The notes below the pieces were generated by a model. The model had not been told where the DNA came from, did not search any database, and saw only the letters and a program-made list of their open reading frames with translations. A program made the translations under genes and the position numbers. Positions 1-4,808 of a stretch of DNA of 5,160 nt are shown here, piece by piece; within the stretch, counting starts at the first letter, position 1; each line of letters begins with the position of its first letter. The DNA lies in assembly GCA_937891135.1 (NCBI GenBank), contig CALAFB010000077.1, positions 1-5,160 on the forward strand, written 5' to 3'. The stretch is from an uncultured Elusimicrobium sp. (GTDB lineage: Bacteria > Elusimicrobiota > Elusimicrobia > Elusimicrobiales > Elusimicrobiaceae).

Positions 1-5
1 AAAAA

Positions 6-284
6 ATGAATCATTTAAAAGAAGAAAATAAAAAATTAAAAGCAAAAAATATGATTTTACAATCAAATCAAGGCGGTTCTGATTTCTTAATTGAAACCGA
101 TTTTAAAAAAGATAATGATTTAAAAAATGGATTAATGAATGATAATACTGACGATAAAAATAATGAAATTAATTCAGAAAATAAAAGTGTTAAAAAGAAA
201 ATAGTTAAGAAAAAGAAAATTAAAAAAAAAGTTGCTAAAGATACACCAAAAAAAGTTAATTCTGGAGAAGAAAATTATTTTTAA
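6..284 (+). CDS. Lysine/asparagine-rich hypothetical protein, possibly a C-terminal fragment
   Basis: I do not recognise this protein. From the ATG at 6 it would be 92 residues, but the frame is already open at the window edge, and its first residues (KEENKKLKAKN) look like the middle of a coiled coil. It may therefore be the end of a longer protein. Residues 1-15 are heptad-like. The middle (about 35-60) is rich in Asn, Asp and Glu and looks disordered. Residues 62-77 are a nearly pure run of Lys with scattered Ile and Val. The stop is TAA at 282-284. Nearly all Lys and Asn codons are AAA and AAT, and base composition is about 19% G+C, unlike everything to its right. Low-complexity, basic tails like this occur in many A+T-rich genomes and do not identify a function. 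It converges on the minus-strand operon. The reading frame is clear; whether it is a full gene is uncertain. Confidence 0.5.
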   Translation: MNHLKEENKKLKAKNMILQSNQGGSDFLIETDFKKDNDLKNGLMNDNTDDKNNEINSENKSVKKKIVKKKKIKKKVAKDTPKKVNSGEENYF

Positions 285-347
285 TTAATTTAAATAATTT
301 ATAATCAATTAAATTTTATTATGTAATGTAATATTTATTGGTAGTAA
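285..347. other. A+T-rich convergent spacer and composition junction
   Basis: This stretch of about 63 bp lies between the stop of the plus-strand frame (284) and the stop of the first minus-strand gene (348). It is almost pure A and T with a few scattered G and C. Codons ending the 348-641 gene are still plausible phage codons up to its TAA, so the switch from about 18% to about 50% G+C falls between roughly 285 and 350. Short all-A/T inverted matches (AATTTAA against TTAAATT) are present but are expected by chance at this composition, so I do not call a terminator. This is either the join of two unrelated DNAs in assembly or the edge of an element. Confidence 0.6.
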
Positions 348-641
348 TTAAAAATCATCTTCGCAAAGGTGGCGGTCTGCCTTGCTTGCTGTGCCATCGT
401 TCTTAGCCGGGTGACACAAAACAATGATGTTGCCGTAACAGGAAATAATAAACCTGTCGTAGTAATAAACCGTGCCGTCCTTTGTTGTCAGTTTGTCACC
501 TGACTTAACGCCGTGCTTTGCCTCAAACTCGATTTGTTTAGCGTCTCTAAGTTGGCCCATAAGGTCGGCTTTTTGACTCCGTAAATTTTCCATTTTGCCG
601 TTAATTTCTTTAATTTGGCTTTCAATCTCTTTTACTTGCAT
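348..641 (-). CDS. Small hypothetical protein with an N-terminal coiled coil
   Basis: This is the last gene of the minus-strand operon, about 97 residues. I start it at the ATG at 639-641 (MQVKEIESQ). A TTG two codons upstream (645-647) is an alternative that adds two residues. Residues 1-40 are strongly helical and heptad-like (ESQIKEINGKMENLRSQKADL), suggesting oligomerisation. Residues 43-97 look like a small beta-rich unit (GVKSGDKLTTKDGTVYYYD, then FIISCYGNIIVLCH), ending in the acidic EDDF. The GDKL..KDGT..YYD pattern resembles small SH3-like or barrel folds, but that is only an impression. The gene follows the polymerase after a gap of about 135 bp, and its TAA lies where the G+C content collapses. 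Composition matches the phage operon. The function is unknown; a DNA-module accessory protein is plausible from position only. Confidence 0.7.
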   Translation of the reverse strand: MQVKEIESQIKEINGKMENLRSQKADLMGQLRDAKQIEFEAKHGVKSGDKLTTKDGTVYYYDRFIISCYGNIIVLCHPAKNDGTASKADRHLCEDDF

Positions 642-647
642 AATCAA

Positions 648-776
648 ATTGTATTAAATTGTTAATATTTCGTTAAATTCTCGCTCTAAGCGCGTTTCTC
701 GCGTCGGGTGTATAGTTTATCACCTTGCGGCTTTTCTCGCGTCCTACGTCGTTTCTACCGTTTCGTTATTCAAATT
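648..776 (-). promoter_or_regulatory. Non-coding gap after the polymerase, possible regulatory region
   Basis: This is the largest gap in the operon. On the minus strand it contains no ATG and no reading frame I can support. It carries an 11-bp direct repeat (entered separately), a short GGTG-N10-CACC inverted match at 707-724, a CGCG-AGAAA-CGCG stem candidate at 691-704 and an A+T-rich stretch next to the downstream start (641-680). No clear Bacteroidetes -33/-7 promoter (TTTG with TAnnTTTG) is seen; the nearest match, TACAATTTG just before the ATG, has the wrong spacing and position. The gap could give the last gene separate control, or hold an operator or replication site. This is an inference from gap size and repeats. 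Confidence 0.3.
695..743. repeat. 11-bp direct repeat pair (TTTCTCGCGTC)
   Basis: The sequence TTTCTCGCGTC occurs exactly at 695-705 and at 733-743, so the copies start 38 bp apart. Both lie in the non-coding gap between the polymerase and the small coiled-coil gene. The second copy continues into CGCGTCCTA (738-746), which is also found in the other large gap at 3524-3532. Two copies are too few to call iterons; a pair of protein-binding sites is the simplest functional reading. Chance is not excluded. Confidence 0.45.
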
Positions 777-2732
777 TTAGTCTTTCAGATAGTACGGCGT
801 AGTGTACCCTGCACCTTTCAGGGGTAGGTCTCTGCACCATTCAATCGGTTTGCTAAACAGGGCCTCAACGTCGGCCAAAGTCTGGTCGGGCGTGGCCTCT
901 ACTATTATTTCATCGTGAATGTGGAAAACCACGTTAAGCCCTGCGGCCTTGGCGCGTAGTATTACGATGCCTAAGATGTCACGGGCTACGGCCTGTACTA
1001 TGTTCTCGGTAAGTTTACCGCCGTAGGTACGTACCTTGCCCCATTTCTTCGTAGTCTGGTTAATGCCCTCGTACTCTATAATTTCGTGGTCGCCCCTCCA
1101 CCCGTCGTTATACTCTACGCCAACTTCTGCGCGTGGGTAACAGATAGTCCGGCCTGACGGTAGGGTAATAGTCAGCATACCCCAACGCTCGCCGATTACG
1201 ATATTACGGTAAACGGTCACGTTCTGCCCGGTCTTTAACGCGGTCATGGCTGCTTTCTCCACTACCGCCCACATCTTCACTATACGCGGGTTGCTGTCAC
1301 GCCAAAGGGCTACAATCTGTTTTTCTTCGGCTTCGGTAAGTCCTAACCGGCTACCGCCCATTGCTTCCAAAGCCGAAACGCCGCCACCGTAGCCCAACGC
1401 CAAAGTAGCAATCTTTCCCTTTTGGCGTAGTTCCGCGTTTTGTCCGTGCTTCTCTACGGGTACTTTGAACATCTTAGAAGCGTTGGCGCAATAGATGTCG
1501 CCGTTAGTCCTGAATACGTCCAATACCCATTCTTCACCGGCCAACCATGCAATAACCCTGCACTCGATAGCCGAAAAGTCGCAAACGTGGAAAGTGTGGC
1601 CGGGCGCGGCAATAAACGCCGTGCGTATCAACTCGCTAAGTACGAAAGTGACGTTACCGTAGTTTAGTTCAAACTCTTCTAAGTCGCCCTGACGTACCAA
1701 ACTGCGGGCGTAGTCCAAACTCTCCAAATGGTTTTGCGGTAGGTTCTGCACCTGTACCAACCTACCGGCCCATCGGCCTGTACGTGCTGCGCCGCAAAAC
1801 TGCAAAAGTCCGTGTATTCGGCCATCGTTACAGACGCATTTCTGCATAGCCTCGTATTTCTTGTTAGAGGTCTTACCCATTTCCCTGCGTATAGCCAAAA
1901 CCTGCTGCGCCTTGGGCCAATAGATAAGTTTCTTATCCAAATCGTCTAAGTTGGCTTTGTTGAGGCTTGCAACGGTAAAGCCCGTTACCTTATGTAGCCA
2001 ATCCTTAATCTGCGCTGGGCTGTTGGGGTTATCCATGCCGGTAAGCTGCTGCGCCTGTTTCAGTAGTTCGGCCTTATACTCTTCGTCAAACCGGGCGGCT
2101 GCATCTACCAAAACGCGGTCTATCATCACGCCCCGGTCGTTAATTTCTTGGTCGGCTACGTACAAATCTTCGTCAAAGGCGGCGGGCTTTAGACGCTGTA
2201 CCTTTTTCTTAATGGCTTGTTCTACCTCAACGTCTCTAATATTGTACTCTTTGAATACCTGCCATTTGTCGGGCGCGTCGCTTGGTAGATGCCGTTTGCC
2301 TGTCTTTGGCGCGGGTACGCTAAAGTATCTAATCAGGGCCTTACCCTCTGTCATTTTGCCCTCTGCCAAACGTAGCACCTCGCCGCATTGCCCCAACGAA
2401 AGCGGTAAGCCCATGCGGGCGGCTAATACCATCGTGCAACGCCATTGGGCGGGGTCTAAGAGTTTGCCGCCAAAGAAATAGACGCTAATACAGATTCTTT
2501 CAAAGGCCGCGTTAAATGCTGTCTTGATAACGTCCGGGTCTGTCAGGGCTGCAAATACTTCGTCGGGTAGGGTCTCGCTGCTTGCAAAGTCCACACATTG
2601 CACCGGCCCGCCGTCAATAGCGTAGGCAAATAGCAATATCGTAAAGTCCGGGGCCTCAACGTACTTGTAAACGCCGCAATTAACCAAATCGTTACTGCTG
2701 TACGTTTCTATGTCTATTCCTAATTCTCGCAT
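777..2732 (-). CDS. Phage family A DNA polymerase with 3'-5' exonuclease domain
   Basis: This is the replicative, template-directed DNA polymerase of the element, complete at 651 residues. That is the usual size for phage PolA proteins lacking the 5' nuclease domain. Proofreading domain: Exo I is IDIET with D7 and E9; Exo II is FNAAFE (N74, E78, where Asp is more usual); Exo III is YNIRD with Y163 and D167. Polymerase domain: a thumb/palm entry around 310-331 (CGAARTGRWAGR then QVQNLPQ); motif A at 385-392 (DFSAIECR, catalytic D385); motif B at 436-449 (R436, K440, Y448, G449); motif C HDE at 606-608 (catalytic D607). The position matching E. coli Pol I F762 is L444. The ATG at 2732 shares one base with the TAA of the upstream gene (TAATG), indicating translational coupling, with a purine-rich stretch (AAAGCAAAGAAG) before it. 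The neighbours (DUF2800, DUF2815 SSB) are the standard partners of this polymerase type. All key residues are present, so it should be active. Confidence 0.97.
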   Translation of the reverse strand: MRELGIDIETYSSNDLVNCGVYKYVEAPDFTILLFAYAIDGGPVQCVDFASSETLPDEVFAALTDPDVIKTAFNAAFERICISVYFFGGKLLDPAQWRCTMVLAARMGLPLSLGQCGEVLRLAEGKMTEGKALIRYFSVPAPKTGKRHLPSDAPDKWQVFKEYNIRDVEVEQAIKKKVQRLKPAAFDEDLYVADQEINDRGVMIDRVLVDAAARFDEEYKAELLKQAQQLTGMDNPNSPAQIKDWLHKVTGFTVASLNKANLDDLDKKLIYWPKAQQVLAIRREMGKTSNKKYEAMQKCVCNDGRIHGLLQFCGAARTGRWAGRLVQVQNLPQNHLESLDYARSLVRQGDLEEFELNYGNVTFVLSELIRTAFIAAPGHTFHVCDFSAIECRVIAWLAGEEWVLDVFRTNGDIYCANASKMFKVPVEKHGQNAELRQKGKIATLALGYGGGVSALEAMGGSRLGLTEAEEKQIVALWRDSNPRIVKMWAVVEKAAMTALKTGQNVTVYRNIVIGERWGMLTITLPSGRTICYPRAEVGVEYNDGWRGDHEIIEYEGINQTTKKWGKVRTYGGKLTENIVQAVARDILGIVILRAKAAGLNVVFHIHDEIIVEATPDQTLADVEALFSKPIEWCRDLPLKGAGYTTPYYLKD

Positions 2733-3133
2733 TACTTCTTTGCTTTAGGGGTTGCTTTCTTGGTTCTCTTTTTCTTTTGGATTCCGGGCTTAACCTCTCC
2801 GGCCTTTCTCGCTTCGTCAATCTTACGGGCAAAGACGGTACGCATAGCCGTTTCTACGATGCCGCAAATAACCTCTCTCTCGGATGCCGACAAACGCGAT
2901 TCCCGGTTTTGGATTCTTTGATATTCGTCGTACATCGTCTTAGGGTCTAAGTAGCCCTTTTCCTCGATAGCCTCAAATGGTGTGCGCTTTAGTCTACGGC
3001 CTTTCTCCAGTTTGTCGGATGCCGCCTTACGCTCCTTTTTCCATAACTCGACGGTAACGCCTATTTCCGCTTCTACGGCTTCGGTCGCAACGTCTATAGT
3101 CAACGGCTCGTTATTGTCTGTTTTCTGTGTCAT
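2732..3133 (-). CDS. Charged hypothetical protein with lysine-rich tail, coupled to the polymerase
   Basis: I do not recognise this 133-residue protein. It is highly charged, with no membrane segment. Residues 8-24 are acidic. Residues 30-50 are basic (WKKERKAASDKLEKGRRLKR). Residues 52-110 contain probable helices around TMYDEYQRIQNRESRLSASE and REVICGIVETAMRTVFARKIDEARK. Residues 119-133 form a Lys/Thr/Ala/Pro tail that could bind nucleic acid without sequence specificity. The start is ATG at 3131-3133, 6 bp after the preceding gene, with an AAGG four bases upstream that could act as a weak Shine-Dalgarno sequence. Its TAA overlaps the polymerase ATG by one base, so the two are probably made together. 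A polymerase accessory or DNA-binding role is inferred from coupling and charge only. Confidence 0.85.
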   Translation of the reverse strand: MTQKTDNNEPLTIDVATEAVEAEIGVTVELWKKERKAASDKLEKGRRLKRTPFEAIEEKGYLDPKTMYDEYQRIQNRESRLSASEREVICGIVETAMRTVFARKIDEARKAGEVKPGIQKKKRTKKATPKAKK

Positions 3134-3139
3134 AGTGCC

Positions 3140-3472
3140 TTATTTGTAAATGATGCCATTAGCGTCCAATACTTTCTTATTGTAGTAGAAATGGGGCCTA
3201 TTATTGCCGTTTTCGTCTATATCAATGTAACCGTTAAAGATTACCTGATTATCGTAGATAACTTCAATGTCTGCGCCCTCTGTCTGTACTAAGTCCATGA
3301 CGATATTAACCGCCTTGATAAAGTTCTGCTGCGTAAGCCTGGTAATAATATACCGGCTTGTCAGTTCGTCGCCCTTGGGCTTCGTGTCCTTTACGGGCTG
3401 CTGCTTTTGCATTACTACGGTAACAAGTGCAACCGATAACAGGATAATGATACTTAATAGTACGATAGTCAT
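3140..3472 (-). CDS. Small single-pass membrane protein of the replication operon
   Basis: This is a 110-residue protein of unknown function. Residues 3-21 form one clear membrane segment (VLLSIIILLSVALVTVV), followed by lysines at 23, 28, 31 and 33. There is no positive charge before the segment. By the positive-inside rule the soluble part (about 35-110) should face the cytoplasm, and no signal peptidase site is evident. The soluble part has a helix-like stretch (LTQQNFIKAVNIVMDLVQ) followed by strand-like stretches (ADIEVIYDNQVIFNGYIDID, HFYYNKKVLD). The start is ATG at 3470-3472, behind an A-rich leader (TAAAAAAGAAAAGCGT) and a strong hairpin. It lies between the SSB and a gene coupled to the polymerase. 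A membrane anchor for replication is possible by analogy with phi29 p16.7, but no sequence similarity is claimed. Confidence 0.8.
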   Translation of the reverse strand: MTIVLLSIIILLSVALVTVVMQKQQPVKDTKPKGDELTSRYIITRLTQQNFIKAVNIVMDLVQTEGADIEVIYDNQVIFNGYIDIDENGNNRPHFYYNKKVLDANGIIYK

Positions 3473-3491
3473 ACGCTTTTCTTTTTTACTA

Positions 3492-3523
3492 CCCCGGCTA
3501 CCACATCTTCCCGGTAGCCGGGG
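3492..3523 (-). promoter_or_regulatory. Perfect 11-bp stem hairpin in the leader of the membrane-protein gene
   Basis: CCCCGGCTACC at 3492-3502 is exactly complementary to GGTAGCCGGGG at 3513-3523, with a 10-base loop between them. In the minus-strand transcript the stem ends about 19 bases before the ATG at 3472 and is followed by an A-rich, unpaired leader. No run of U follows the stem on the minus strand, and on the plus strand the T-run lies before the stem, so it does not look like a standard intrinsic terminator in either direction. An RNA processing or stability element, or a translation-control structure for the downstream genes, fits better. The stem is certain; its role is inference. 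Confidence 0.65.
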
Positions 3524-3566
3524 CGCGTCCTAAAATCTAAACCTTATGGCAAACAACTAAAAAGGC

Positions 3567-4127
3567 TTACAAATCTTCGTCGTCCTCGTTGTCTAACTCT
3601 ACGTCGCCAAAGTCGCTTTCGGCTGAAACTCTGCCGCCAAAGTGTTCATCGTCCTTAAACTTCATAATGTTGTTAAGGCCGCAAGCAACGCCCTTGTTAC
3701 CGTTCTTGTCATAGCCAAAGAACGTAACGGAAACGATAGCCCAAACGCCGCTATAAACTTCTTCTTCGTCTACGATAGGCACTTTCTTACGGTCAACGAT
3801 GCCGGGGCGCGTGTTGCTCTTCGCATTGACGAAAAGCATACCGTCGTAGTTTTCATCGTCTTTTTCGTCGCCGTCGCGCAAAGGCATATCAAGTTTCTTT
3901 GGCTCTTTGCCTCCCCACTTGGAAACGATAGCGGCTTTCTTGGCCTCTTCGATAGCCTTTTTAATGGCCTCGATAGTTTCCTTTTCATCCTTGGGGATTA
4001 AGACGTTTGTCATAAACTTACCCTCTTCCTGCGGGCCATCAGGGTTATACCTGTTGAAAACGTGAGTGTAGGAAAGACGGCACGGGCCGAAAATAACCTT
4101 ACTCTCTTTAACTTGTGGTGTAATCAT
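3567..4127 (-). CDS. Single-stranded DNA-binding protein, DUF2815 / Enc34 SSB family
   Basis: This 186-residue protein coats single-stranded DNA during phage replication. Family hallmarks are in order: an N-terminal strand region with FGPCRLSYTHVF (13-25); a fill-in helix rich in Lys/Glu/Ala (48-69); PLRDGDEK (82-89); YDGMLFVNAKS (94-104); RPGIVD (107-112); VYSGVWAIVSVTFFGYD (124-140); GNKGVACGLNNIMK (143-156); and GGRVSAESDF (164-173). It ends in an acidic tail (DNEDDEDL, 179-186), as in other SSBs whose tails recruit partner proteins. The family (PF10991) was linked to ssDNA binding through phage Enc34. The start is ATG at 4125-4127, with no Shine-Dalgarno sequence but an A-rich leader. Its place between DUF2800 and a family A polymerase is the common arrangement. 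The family call is firm; DNA binding here is inferred from the family. Confidence 0.93.
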   Translation of the reverse strand: MITPQVKESKVIFGPCRLSYTHVFNRYNPDGPQEEGKFMTNVLIPKDEKETIEAIKKAIEEAKKAAIVSKWGGKEPKKLDMPLRDGDEKDDENYDGMLFVNAKSNTRPGIVDRKKVPIVDEEEVYSGVWAIVSVTFFGYDKNGNKGVACGLNNIMKFKDDEHFGGRVSAESDFGDVELDNEDDEDL

Positions 4128-4146
4128 AATTACTTTGTTTTTGAAT
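4128..4146 (-). promoter_or_regulatory. A-rich translation leader of the SSB gene
   Basis: Immediately before the SSB start codon the transcript reads ATTCAAAAACAAAGTAATT, with no Shine-Dalgarno match. Bacteroidetes commonly initiate translation from such A-rich, unstructured leaders instead of Shine-Dalgarno pairing. The rest of the 51-bp gap (to 4178) is A+T-rich, and I see no convincing promoter in it. The assignment rests on composition and position only. Confidence 0.3.
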
Positions 4147-4178
4147 GTGAATAACTATTGTTAATACTCTCTTAGTGC

Positions 4179-4649
4179 TTACTCGCTTGTTTCCGATTCG
4201 TCTTTGCTGACGTACTCGTAAACGTCCATAATCTTAGTTTCTTCAATCTTAGCCGTAACGTAGTCTATCATCGTACCGCCCATAACCTCGTTTACGCTTT
4301 TCAGGGCGTTGTCGAAAGTACCGGCCTGAACTAAGTACGTTACTGCGCTGCGCTTTTCCTTTTCGGTCTTTTCGTCAATGGTGATAAACTCCAACTTAGC
4401 GTTATACCATCTGTCGGCGGTCTCTTCGTCGCTAAAGAAAATTTCCTTAAAGGCGGCGCGGCTAATATCCTGCACCTCAAATTCGCCGTTAATGTACGCG
4501 GCCATGTATTCCGTTATCCGGGTTTCGGCCTCTCCGAAACTAACAGCATCCACTACGTAGATTTCCGTTACTTTCTTCTGTAGCCCGTCCTCTCCCGTTT
4601 TCTCGTAACGGATTTTGACGATAAACCAATTTGCTGTCTTACTTCTCAT
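4179..4649 (-). CDS. DUF4494 domain-containing protein
   Basis: This 156-residue protein belongs to the DUF4494 family, known to me from Bacteroidetes genomes and their phages or mobile elements; its biochemical role is unknown. Family features are NWFIVKIRYEKT (7-18), KVTEIYVVDAVSFGEAETRI (26-45), an INGEFEV strand (53-59), FFSDEETADRWYNAKLEFIT (71-90), IDEKTEKEKR (91-100), YLVQAG (105-110), GGTMIDYV (124-131) and ETKIMDVYEY (137-146). The domain fills almost the whole protein; the last ten residues are an acidic/serine tail. Alternating strands and helices suggest a compact soluble protein, and there is no membrane segment. The start is ATG at 4647-4649, 9 bp after the upstream 49-residue gene, with an A-rich leader. 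Its position between a DUF2800 gene and the SSB suggests a role in DNA replication or recombination, which is inference. It is the best marker for the host phylum in the window. Confidence 0.9.
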   Translation of the reverse strand: MRSKTANWFIVKIRYEKTGEDGLQKKVTEIYVVDAVSFGEAETRITEYMAAYINGEFEVQDISRAAFKEIFFSDEETADRWYNAKLEFITIDEKTEKEKRSAVTYLVQAGTFDNALKSVNEVMGGTMIDYVTAKIEETKIMDVYEYVSKDESETSE

Positions 4650-4658
4650 ATTACTTGT

Positions 4659-4808
4659 TTATAAGGGTTTTACTTTTCTTAGTATCTGGCGTAAGTCGTT
4701 GGTCGGTATGTCTGAAAGCATTTGGGCCAACGCCTCCGGCTCAACCTGTAGCGTGTAGTTATTGCAAACTACCTGCTCTACCTTACTAACTCGTAGCCTG
4801 ACAATCAT
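4659..4808 (-). CDS. 49-residue hypothetical protein, coupled to the DUF2800 gene
   Basis: This short reading frame begins MIVRLRVSKVEQVVCNNYTL and ends LRKVKPL before TAA at 4659-4661. Its ATG (4806-4808) overlaps the TGA of the DUF2800 gene in the classic ATGA arrangement, and its stop lies 9 bp before the DUF4494 start, so it fills the gap exactly. The N-terminal half looks strand-forming (IVRLRVSKVEQVVCNNYTLQV). The C-terminal half, PEALAQMLSDIPTNDLRQILRKV, looks like one or two amphipathic helices. There is no membrane segment and no recognised domain. The function is unknown. Support comes from coupling, spacing and phage-like codon use, not from similarity. Confidence 0.75.
   Translation of the reverse strand: MIVRLRVSKVEQVVCNNYTLQVEPEALAQMLSDIPTNDLRQILRKVKPL

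Noticed and set aside
285..345. A/T-only inverted repeats between the convergent genes as a terminator
   Set aside because: Matches of about seven A/T pairs are expected by chance in DNA of this composition.
642..647. TTG at 645-647 as the start of the coiled-coil gene
   Set aside because: An ATG lies two codons downstream at 639-641 and is the more likely start; the TTG is kept only as an alternative.
707..724. GGTG-N10-CACC inverted match as an operator
   Set aside because: Only four base pairs per arm, with no inner symmetry; too weak to call.
1440..1667. 75-residue plus-strand reading frame
   Set aside because: Antisense to polymerase motifs A and B; no independent support.
1951..2481. 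176-residue plus-strand reading frame
   Set aside because: It lies wholly antisense to the polymerase gene, is rich in Ser/Cys/Leu with no domain, and is explained by codon use of the opposite strand.
3481..3523. The hairpin at 3492-3523 as an intrinsic terminator
   Set aside because: The T-run lies before the stem on the plus strand and reads as an A-run after it on the minus strand, so neither transcript has the required U-run after the stem.
3267..3533. 88-residue plus-strand frame with a hydrophobic stretch
   Set aside because: The hydrophobic part mirrors the membrane protein on the other strand, and its end runs through the hairpin; no start signal.
3642..4001. 119-residue plus-strand frame and 72-residue minus-strand frame (3770-3988) inside the SSB gene
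   Set aside because: The SSB family match in the main frame is clear, and both alternatives are shadows.
4378..4560. 60-residue plus-strand frame
   Set aside because: Antisense to DUF4494, with no features of its own.
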